Position numbers and translations under genes: made by a program. A stretch of DNA of 64,000 bases, taken from Zeimonas sp032027205 (GTDB taxonomy: Bacteria > Pseudomonadota > Gammaproteobacteria > Burkholderiales > Burkholderiaceae_E). The notes beneath the pieces are model-generated. The model saw only the letters and a list, made by a program, of their open reading frames with translations, did no database searches and was not told the origin of the DNA. The DNA is taken from positions 3,165,418-3,229,417 of the forward strand of contig JAVSMN010000001.1 in the NCBI GenBank assembly GCA_032027205.1, in the 5' to 3' direction. Below, piece after piece: positions 33,836-40,818 of the stretch (positions are counted from its first letter, which is position 1; each line of letters begins with the position of its first letter).

Positions 33836-34828
33836 CTACGAGGAGCTCGCCGCCCCGTATCCGTAGCCGTATCCGTAGCCCTGGTAGTAGCCGTTGCTCT
33901 CAATGTTGCGCGCCTTGTTCAGCACGAGACCGACGATCTCGTTCGACTCGATGGTTGACAGCGCCTGCGTGACCGCTTCCCGGGGCGTGCGCCCCGACTC
34001 CACGACCATGACGATCTGCCCCATGTATGACGCGAGCACGCGGGCCTCGGTCGTCACGAGCAACGGGGGCGAGTCGAAGATCAGCACGCAATCGGGATAG
34101 CGCTTGGTGAGCTCATCGAGCAGGCGTCCCATGGCGTCGCTCGCGAGCCATTCGGTGGCGTGCTGGTCATGGCGCCCGGCCGGCAGCAACGAAAGGGTCT
34201 CGACGTTCGTCGGCAGCACCAGCTGGGAGAGGTCGGGACCGCCGTCGATCAGCCAGTCCATCAGCCCGACGTCGGCGTGAATGCCGAGTTCGCGTGGGAT
34301 CGTCGGACGCGCCACGTCGGCGTCGATGAGCAGCACGCCGTGGTCACGCTCGGCTGCGATGCTCATGGCCAGGTTCACCGACGTGAAGCTCTTGCCTTCG
34401 CCCGGAAACGCGCTGGTGACCATGATGCGCTTGCCGTTCCTGACCGGAGCCTGCCCGTGGCGTCCGAAGGCGTTGCCGAGCAGCGGACGTTTGATGACGC
34501 GAAATTCGTGTGCGCTTTGCGTTGCAGGGCCGTTCGGCACGACCATGCCTCGCGCGCGCAGGCCCTCGAGGTGGATGCGCACCGGTTCGCGCTCGACGTG
34601 CGGCGCAACTGGTTGCATCGTCCGCTCGGGCGCTGCACCGCGCGCCCGCGGCTCGGCCTCGACCACCGCAACTTCGTCGGCTGCGCCGGCGTCGAGGCGA
34701 TCGGCGAAAGCTTCGATCGAGGTGCGGCGCTCGGCTCCGGAGGGTGCGGGACCTGCCGGTGGCGAAGAGACGTCCGCGGCGCCCTGCTCCGCGTTCAGCC
34801 GCGCAACGGCGCGTTCGATCAGACTCAT
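33836..34828 (-). CDS. Tyrosine-protein autokinase, XrtA/PEP-CTERM system (Wzc-kinase type)
   Basis: A 330-residue BY-kinase. Walker A is TSAFPGEGKSFTSVNLA, Walker A' LLIDADVARP, and Walker B VLIFDSPPLL. The C-terminal tail contains a cluster of six tyrosines (Tyr314, 315, 318, 320, 322, 324) followed by AASSS; this is the autophosphorylation cluster of BY-kinases. The ~110-residue N-terminal linker is Ala/Pro/Glu-rich and probably unordered. It works with the separately encoded chain-length protein upstream. It starts eight bases after that gene's stop, and its stop lies four bases from the porin TTG. Confidence 0.94.
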   Translation of the reverse strand: MSLIERAVARLNAEQGAADVSSPPAGPAPSGAERRTSIEAFADRLDAGAADEVAVVEAEPRARGAAPERTMQPVAPHVEREPVRIHLEGLRARGMVVPNGPATQSAHEFRVIKRPLLGNAFGRHGQAPVRNGKRIMVTSAFPGEGKSFTSVNLAMSIAAERDHGVLLIDADVARPTIPRELGIHADVGLMDWLIDGGPDLSQLVLPTNVETLSLLPAGRHDQHATEWLASDAMGRLLDELTKRYPDCVLIFDSPPLLVTTEARVLASYMGQIVMVVESGRTPREAVTQALSTIESNEIVGLVLNKARNIESNGYYQGYGYGYGYGAASSS

Positions 34829-34836
34829 GGGCGTCC

Positions 34837-36405
34837 TCAGTGCGGTGCGCCTTTCAGCGCGTAATAAGCAATTGCAAGCCCGAACACGGCCACGTATCCG
34901 ACGGTGCTGCCCGTGAAGGCGATCGTGGCGAATCGGGCACGGGCCCGCTCGGCCGCGGTGGAGATGTACGAGACGCCGCCGAGCAGCGGCAATCCGGTAT
35001 CGCGGGCGAGCGAGCGCAGATCGAGAAAGGTCGGACGCAACTGGTCGCGCAGGAATCCGACGGCCACTCCGCCGGCGAGCGACGCTAACAGCGCAATCCC
35101 GAGCAGCGCCGGGCGGTTCGGTCCGACCGGTTTCGGATCGACGCGAGGCGGATCGATGACGCGGAACTCGCCGATTCCCGCCGATGCGTCGAGCTCGCCC
35201 GACATCTGCGCGGACTCGCGTCGATTGAGCAGCTTCTCGTAGTTGGCCTTGTTGACGTCGTAGTCTCGATTCAGCTGCTTGTACTCGGCTTCGATGCGCG
35301 GCACCGCCTGCGCGAGCTCGCGCGCCTCTGCCAGTCGGTTCTCGAAGTCGGCGGCGCGCGTCCGCAGCGCAGCGACGTGCGCCTCGGAATCGGCCAGTGC
35401 GATGCGCAGCTCCCGGAAGATCGGGTTGGCGACCGTTCCCCCGTCGGGGGCTGCCGCGGCTGTTTCCGCGGCTTTCTTGCGCGCCGCATCGCGTTGTGCC
35501 TCGAGCTCCTTCAGCACGCGCTCGGTTGCGACAACGTCGGGGTGCACGCCAGTGAAGCGAAGCTTGAGTTCGTCCAGTCGCTGGCGCTGCGCTTCGATGC
35601 GCCCGTCGAATTCGGTGGGTTGAGACGACAACGCGCTCGCCACCGGGATCTCGGGAGGCCCGAGGACCAGCGGTGCCGAACCGGTCATCTGCTTGCGCAG
35701 TTCGTCGCGCGCCGTCTCGGCCTGCCGCACCTCGAGCCGGGCTTCGCGCAGCTGCGATTCCAGCGTCGCGACCTGCGCGAGGTAATCGGGTGCAAGTCCG
35801 GGCATCAAGCGCATGTTGCGCACCTTGAAGTCCTTCAGCGCGCTTTCGGCCGTGACCAGCTTCTGCTCGTAGCCTGCGATCTGCTCGTCGATGAATTTCT
35901 GCGCCTGCGCGGTGTCGCGACGCTTGGCGCCCATGCTCGACTCGACGAAGATGTTCAACAGCGATTGCACGACGTTGCGCGCGGTGCCCGGGTCGGTGCT
36001 CTCGTAGCTGATGGCGTAGAGATTGTTGCCGCGCGATACGGCGCTCAACCGGATGCCTCGCATCAGCTGGTCGATGATCGCGTCGCGCTCGGCCTGCGTA
36101 TTCGCCTTCAGGTCGAGGTCGGCTGCGCGCACGACGCGCTCGGCATTCGGGCGGCTCACCAGCGTGCGCGCCATCATCTCGACTACCTGGTTGACGTTCG
36201 GCTCCACCGCCAGGCCACTGAGCAGCGGCTTGAGGATCGTCTGCGTGTCGACGAAGACGCGTGCCGACGCGCTGTAGCGATCGGGCATCTTCCAGACGTA
36301 GAACGCGCCGGCGATGCCGATCGCCACGGCGACCAGCAGCGCGCTCCAACGATAGAACCAGATCGCTCGTAGCGTCGATCGGATGAGGGCGAGTGTTTCT
36401 GCCAT
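34837..36405 (-). CDS. Polysaccharide chain-length determinant, XrtA/PEP-CTERM system
   Basis: A 522-residue Wzz/Wzc-N-type protein. An N-terminal transmembrane helix (SALLVAVAIGIAGAFYVW) is followed by a large periplasmic coiled-coil region with heptad-rich parts such as DEQIAGYEQKLVTAESALKDFK and RVLKELEAQRDAARKKAAE, and a C-terminal transmembrane helix (AFTGSTVGYVAVFGLAIAYYAL). The family sets chain length and couples to the tyrosine kinase. It lies 16 bases after the export lipoprotein gene and 8 bases before the kinase. Confidence 0.94.
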   Translation of the reverse strand: MAETLALIRSTLRAIWFYRWSALLVAVAIGIAGAFYVWKMPDRYSASARVFVDTQTILKPLLSGLAVEPNVNQVVEMMARTLVSRPNAERVVRAADLDLKANTQAERDAIIDQLMRGIRLSAVSRGNNLYAISYESTDPGTARNVVQSLLNIFVESSMGAKRRDTAQAQKFIDEQIAGYEQKLVTAESALKDFKVRNMRLMPGLAPDYLAQVATLESQLREARLEVRQAETARDELRKQMTGSAPLVLGPPEIPVASALSSQPTEFDGRIEAQRQRLDELKLRFTGVHPDVVATERVLKELEAQRDAARKKAAETAAAAPDGGTVANPIFRELRIALADSEAHVAALRTRAADFENRLAEARELAQAVPRIEAEYKQLNRDYDVNKANYEKLLNRRESAQMSGELDASAGIGEFRVIDPPRVDPKPVGPNRPALLGIALLASLAGGVAVGFLRDQLRPTFLDLRSLARDTGLPLLGGVSYISTAAERARARFATIAFTGSTVGYVAVFGLAIAYYALKGAPH

Positions 36406-36421
36406 GCTGCCTCTACCGCTT

Positions 36422-37015
36422 TCAGAACCAGCTTTCGGGAATGATGATCACGTCACCCGGGAGCACCTGGATGTTCGCGTCGACCTCGCCGCGCTTGATG
36501 AGGTCTGCGAGGCGAAGGTTGTAGGCCTTCTTCTCGGCGCCGCGAAAGAGCACCGCGCGGTTGCCTGCAGCGAAATCGGTGAGGCCGCCAACGGCGATCA
36601 TCACGTCGAGCAGCGTCATGTTCTGGCGATACGGTAGCGTTGCGGGCTTCACCGCCTGCCCGAGCACGCGGATCTGCTCGTCGTTGCCGCCGCCGAAGCC
36701 GGTGACGACGACGGTGACGACCGGATCCTGCAGGTATTTCTTCAGCGCGGTCTCGATCTCGCGGGCCAGGTCGGTGGGGTTCTTGCCCTGCGCGACGAGG
36801 TCCTCGACGAGCGGCGTGGTGATGCGACCGTCTGGGCGCACCGGTACGGAGGTGGACAACTCCGGGTTGCGCCAGACCACGATGTTCAGCGTGTCGCCGG
36901 GGCCGATGATGTAGCGGTACTCGGGTTCGGCCGCCGTCGGCGGCGCCGTCGGCAGCGTGGACGCGCAGCCCGCCACCAGCACGGCGGCCAGAAATGCGAC
37001 GAAGGATCGAAGCAT
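36422..37015 (-). CDS. Polysaccharide export lipoprotein (Wza-like), XrtA/PEP-CTERM system
   Basis: A 197-residue lipoprotein. The signal sequence ends in the lipobox LVAGC, with Cys16 as the acylation site. RYIIGPGDTLNIVVWRNPELSTSV and RPDGRITTPLVEDLVAQG are the poly-export domain, and VVVTGFGGGN...VLGQAVKPATLPY plus VLPGDVIIIPESWF are SLBB-like. It forms the outer-membrane channel or collar. ATG at 37015 with GAGGAG about seven bases upstream. It is the first gene of the core xrtA operon; the operon promoter probably lies in 37016-37185. Confidence 0.95.
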   Translation of the reverse strand: MLRSFVAFLAAVLVAGCASTLPTAPPTAAEPEYRYIIGPGDTLNIVVWRNPELSTSVPVRPDGRITTPLVEDLVAQGKNPTDLAREIETALKKYLQDPVVTVVVTGFGGGNDEQIRVLGQAVKPATLPYRQNMTLLDVMIAVGGLTDFAAGNRAVLFRGAEKKAYNLRLADLIKRGEVDANIQVLPGDVIIIPESWF

Positions 37016-37185
37016 CGAAAGACTCCTCGTTTTACGGGTTCGGCACCCGGTGCTTTTTACCACCCCGGCCCGACCGCCGCCGGAGCATCAGACAGTTTGT
37101 TCCCGATTCGGCCCCTGCGACGGAACCGTCCGTCGGCGGCGCCCGCAAAGATGCCATGCCGAGCCCTGAGGGGCCCGGAACTACA

Positions 37186-38130
37186 TCACCTCTGCCGGGT
37201 TGTTCCCTGCATCTCGAGCGCCGCCTGGCGCGCCTGCTTCTGCAGCCATGGCGACGGGTCGGTCACGCGGGCATCGAACGGGTGGTGGTCGTGCGGGTAG
37301 AGCGCACGGATGCGTTGTACGTAGGCGAGGGTTTCCGGATAGGGCGGAACGCCACGCGCGCGGTCAACGGCCCCCTCGCCGGCGTTGTATCCGGCCAACG
37401 CGAGGACGACGTCGCCCTTGAAGTACGAGAGCAGCCAGCGCAGGTAGCGCATGCCGCCGCGCAGGTTCTCCTGGGGGTCGAAGGCGTTGCGGACGGCGAA
37501 ACGCTCGGCCGTTTCGGGAATGAGTTGCATCAGGCCCTGCGCGTTCTTGGCGGAGCGGGCGAGCGGGTCGAAGTTGGATTCAGTGCGCAGTACGGCGAAG
37601 ACGAGTCGCGGATCCAGCTGAAACTCGCCGGCGAGCTTGACGATCGTACGTCCGAGAGCCAGCCGCGCTCCGGCCGGCATCGCGCCGAACTCCGCAGGCC
37701 GTTCGACGACCGGCGTTAAGCCCTCTCCGCGAGGCGAGGGCGAAGACGCGCGCCGTGTGAGGCACTCGGGGAGCTTGTCCTGGTTCTTCTCGCCGCGGAC
37801 CATTTGCGCGAGTCGCGCGGCGGCTTCGTTGCCTAGCGACGCCGCGCGGCGGAACAGCGTGTTGGCGATCTGGTCGTCGCGCGCCTGGCCGCGGGCATTG
37901 GCGTACATCCAGCCCATTCGAAGGAAGGCGTCGGCATCGTTCATCCGCGCAGCCGCGCAGTAGAGCTCGAGCGCCTTGTCGTAATCGCGGGGGAAGCCCT
38001 CGGCGTTCTCGTAGCGGATGCCGTCGCGCACGAGTTCGTTCGCGTTCGATGCCGCGTGCGCCGTTGGGGGCGCGGCAAGGAACGATGCGAACAGCATCGA
38101 AGCAGCGAATGAACCGGATGTTCGGGCCAT
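37186..38130 (-). CDS. Lytic transglycosylase with Sel1 repeats
   Basis: A 314-residue secreted protein. The signal peptide ends at AHAAS (about residue 27). Residues 35-110 are two Sel1/TPR-like repeats (DYDKALELYCAAARM, DQIANTLFRRAASLGN). From about residue 165 there is an SLT domain: LRTESNFDPLARSAKNAQGLMQLIPETA, with Glu184 the catalytic acid and GLMQLIP the usual motif, and AGYNAGEGAV. It would cleave peptidoglycan glycan strands, opening space for the export machinery. Residues 128-140 are a Ser/Pro/Gly-rich insert encoded by a small palindromic repeat (see 37721-37740). Confidence 0.9.
   Translation of the reverse strand: MARTSGSFAASMLFASFLAAPPTAHAASNANELVRDGIRYENAEGFPRDYDKALELYCAAARMNDADAFLRMGWMYANARGQARDDQIANTLFRRAASLGNEAAARLAQMVRGEKNQDKLPECLTRRASSPSPRGEGLTPVVERPAEFGAMPAGARLALGRTIVKLAGEFQLDPRLVFAVLRTESNFDPLARSAKNAQGLMQLIPETAERFAVRNAFDPQENLRGGMRYLRWLLSYFKGDVVLALAGYNAGEGAVDRARGVPPYPETLAYVQRIRALYPHDHHPFDARVTDPSPWLQKQARQAALEMQGTTRQR
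37721..37740 (-). repeat. Small palindromic (REP-like) element inside the transglycosylase gene
   Basis: The 20-base sequence CCCTCTCCGCGAGGCGAGGG folds into a hairpin (CCCTC/GAGGG and CC/GG around GCGA). It is read in frame as SPSPRGEG, a linker-like insert between the Sel1 and SLT parts. Elements that read CCCTCTCC..GAGGG.. are widespread intergenic repeats in betaproteobacteria. Insertion in a linker is probably neutral. Confidence 0.5.
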
Positions 38131-38277
38131 GTTCTTCGAAGGTTCCGGGGCCTCATTGTAAGATCGGCGACCCTGCCGACCGGTGAATTCTTCCTCGTGC
38201 CTGCGGGTAGCCTCGCCGTAGCATTGCTGCCTGCGAGCGGTCTCTTTCTAACACACTCGGAATTCCCGCACCCCATC

Positions 38278-39558
38278 ATGAGCATTGTCGGCGTCGTCGG
38301 TCTCGGTTATGTCGGTCTGCCTCTGGCGGTCGAATTCGGCAAGGCGTTCGAGACGATCGGCTACGATCTTTCGGCATCGAAGATCGAGCATTTTCGACGG
38401 CACGAAGACCCTACGGGCGAGGTGGCGGCCGATGATTTCGCTGCTGCGAAGCGGCTGCATGTGACGAACGATCCGGCGGAGTTGGCGCGCGCCGACTTCC
38501 TCGTCGTTGCCGTGCCTACGCCGGTCGACATCGGCCACAAACCCGACTTCTCTCCTCTGGTATCGGCGAGCCGCACCTGCGGTCGTCATATGAAGCGCGG
38601 CGCGATCGTCGTCTACGAGTCGACGGTGTACCCCGGCGCCACCGAGGAAGTGTGCATCCCGGTGCTCGAGGAGAGCTCGGGCATGAAATGGCGCACCGAC
38701 TTCCACGTCGGCTACTCGCCCGAGCGGATCAACCCCGGCGATAAGGAGCACACGCTGACGCGCATCGTGAAGGTCGTGTCGGGTGACGATGCCGACACGC
38801 TCGAGCGCGTCGCGCAACTCTATGGCTCGGTGGTCAAGGCGGGCGTGCATCGCGCGAGCAGCATCAAGGTGGCCGAAGCAGCGAAGGTGATCGAGAACAC
38901 GCAGCGCGACCTGAACATCGCGCTGGTGAACGAGCTGGCGCTGATCTTCGATCGTGTCGGCATCGACACGCACGAGGTGCTGAAGGCGGCGGGCACCAAG
39001 TGGAATTTCCTGCCCTTTCGTCCGGGACTCGTCGGCGGACATTGCATCGGCGTCGATCCCTATTACCTGACGCACAAGGCCGAGATGCTCGGCTATCACC
39101 CGCAGGTGATCCTCGCCGGTCGGCGCATCAACGACGGCATGGGCGCCTTCATCGCGCAGCGCACCGTGCGCGAGATGGCGGCGGCGGGCTTTCCGATCAA
39201 GGACTCTCCGGTCATCGTGCTCGGGCTCACCTTCAAGGAAGACGTGCCCGACCTGCGCAACTCGAAAGTCATCGACGTGGTGCGCGAGCTCGAGACCTAC
39301 GGGGTGCAGGTGCACGTGCACGACGCGGTGGCCGAGCCGGACGAGGCAATGCACGAGTACGGCGTGAAGCTCGTGCCGTGGGATGAGCTGCCGAAGGCGG
39401 CGGCGGTGGTGGCTGCGGTTTCACATGCGCAGTATCGCGAGCTGGGTGTCGAGGGGATCGCGGCGAAGGCGCAGCCGGGGGCGGTGTTCGTCGACGTGAA
39501 GTCGGCGTTCGATCCGCAGGCGGTCGAGCGTGCGGGGATGCGTCTGTGGAGGCTGTGA
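38278..39558 (+). CDS. tviB: UDP-N-acetylhexosamine 6-dehydrogenase (TviB/WbpO type)
   Basis: A 426-residue nucleotide-sugar dehydrogenase. The NAD-binding Rossmann loop is VVGLGYVGLPLAVEFGKAF, then VAVPTPVD, YESTVYPGATEE, EAAKVIENTQRDLNIALVNE, the catalytic cysteine in VGGHCIGVDPYYL, and LTFKEDVPDLRNS. It oxidises C6 of UDP-GlcNAc or UDP-GalNAc to the uronic acid. The next gene is the matching 4-epimerase, so the product is probably UDP-GalNAcA. ATG at 38278 chosen; there is no strong Shine-Dalgarno. It lies divergent to the transglycosylase gene. Confidence 0.94.
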   Translation: MSIVGVVGLGYVGLPLAVEFGKAFETIGYDLSASKIEHFRRHEDPTGEVAADDFAAAKRLHVTNDPAELARADFLVVAVPTPVDIGHKPDFSPLVSASRTCGRHMKRGAIVVYESTVYPGATEEVCIPVLEESSGMKWRTDFHVGYSPERINPGDKEHTLTRIVKVVSGDDADTLERVAQLYGSVVKAGVHRASSIKVAEAAKVIENTQRDLNIALVNELALIFDRVGIDTHEVLKAAGTKWNFLPFRPGLVGGHCIGVDPYYLTHKAEMLGYHPQVILAGRRINDGMGAFIAQRTVREMAAAGFPIKDSPVIVLGLTFKEDVPDLRNSKVIDVVRELETYGVQVHVHDAVAEPDEAMHEYGVKLVPWDELPKAAAVVAAVSHAQYRELGVEGIAAKAQPGAVFVDVKSAFDPQAVERAGMRLWRL

Positions 39559-40727
39559 GCGAGGGCGGGAAGCGCGAGAGCGGAAGCGAGCGCGTTGCGA
39601 GTTGCGGAGACGACGCGGTGAGCGCCCAGTCGGCGGGCGAGAAGCCCGACCTGAACCTCGCGTTGCTTCGCGGCGTCGAGCGACGCTGGCTCGTCACGGG
39701 CGCTGCCGGATTCATCGGCTCGAATCTCGTCGAGACGTTGCTGCGCGGCGGACAGCAGGTGGTCGGCGTGGACAACTTCGCTACCGGGCATCGGCGCAAT
39801 CTCGACGAGGTGAGGGGGGCAGTCGGCGAGAGTGCGTGGTCGCGCTTTCGCTTCATCGAAGGCGATCTTTGCGACGAGGCGGTATGCGCGGACGTGGTCG
39901 ACGGAGGTAGCGGCCGCGTGGACGTCGTGCTGCACCAGGCGGCGCTAGGGTCGGTGCCGCGGTCGATCGAGCAGCCGTTGCGTTCGTTCGCGGCGAACGT
40001 CGATGCCTTCGTGAAGCTGCTCGACGTTTCGCGTCGCGCCGGTGTGCGCCGCTTTGTCTATGCGTCGTCGAGTTCCGTGTACGGCGACCACGAGGCGCTG
40101 CCGAAGGTCGAGTCGCGGGTGGGGCGCGTGCTGTCGCCCTATGCGGCGACGAAGGCGGGGAACGAGCTCTTCGCCGACACGTGGGCTCGCACCTACGGGA
40201 TGGAGTGCGTCGGGCTGCGCTACTTCAACGTGTTCGGGCCGCGGCAGGATCCGGAAGGCGCTTATGCGGCGGTGGTGCCGAAATGGGTGTCGGCGCTGCT
40301 CGGTGGCGAGCCGCTGTGGATCAACGGAGACGGGCTCACGAGCCGCGACTTCTGCTATGTGGCCAATGCCGTGCAGGCGAATTTGCGGGCGGGGCTGGTC
40401 GCTTCGCTGCCGGCGCCGCACGAGGTGTTCAACGTGGCGGTCGGGGAACGTACGACGCTGCTGGAGTTGTTCGAGGCAATTCGGGCTGCTGTGGTTGCCG
40501 CCGAACCTTCGCTCGCATCACGGATGGCGCGTGCCGCGCCGTCGTTTCGCGAGTTCCGCGCCGGGGACGTGCGGCATTCGCTGGCGGACGTGGGGCGCGC
40601 TCGCGAGGTGCTCGGATACGAGCCGACGCACGATGTCAGGCGTGGGTTGCGCGAGGCGATCGGATGGTATCTGGGACTGGTGCGGGGCGGCGGCGGGGGC
40701 GTGATGGAGCCGATGCGCGGCCGTTGA
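39546..40727 (+). CDS. tviC: UDP-GlcNAc(A) 4-epimerase (TviC/WbpP type)
   Basis: A 393-residue extended short-chain dehydrogenase. The NAD loop is LVTGAAGFIGSNLVETLL, the catalytic Ser-Tyr-Lys appears as YASSSSVYG and SPYAATKAGNE, and FNVFGPRQDPEGAYAAVVPKW and NGDGLTSRDFCYV match the hexosamine 4-epimerases. It overlaps the dehydrogenase end by 13 bases. It converts UDP-GlcNAc or its acid to the galacto form. The N-terminal ~45 residues before the Rossmann loop are extra; GTG at 39546 and GTG at 39555 are both possible starts. A further 91 bases to the next gene hold nothing obvious. Confidence 0.92.
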   Translation: MEAVSEGGKRESGSERVASCGDDAVSAQSAGEKPDLNLALLRGVERRWLVTGAAGFIGSNLVETLLRGGQQVVGVDNFATGHRRNLDEVRGAVGESAWSRFRFIEGDLCDEAVCADVVDGGSGRVDVVLHQAALGSVPRSIEQPLRSFAANVDAFVKLLDVSRRAGVRRFVYASSSSVYGDHEALPKVESRVGRVLSPYAATKAGNELFADTWARTYGMECVGLRYFNVFGPRQDPEGAYAAVVPKWVSALLGGEPLWINGDGLTSRDFCYVANAVQANLRAGLVASLPAPHEVFNVAVGERTTLLELFEAIRAAVVAAEPSLASRMARAAPSFREFRAGDVRHSLADVGRAREVLGYEPTHDVRRGLREAIGWYLGLVRGGGGGVMEPMRGR

Positions 40728-40818
40728 AGGACAAGCGCCGACGGGCGGTTGCCGAAAGCCGCGCGAAGCATCTTGGTGCGCGCTTTTCGCGCGTTCCGGT
40801 TCGGCAGTCAACGAAACC

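Noticed and set aside
37061..37076. Hairpin GCAC-CCG-GTGC followed by TTTTT on the plus strand as a terminator
   Set aside because: The stem is only four base pairs and no plus-strand gene ends there.
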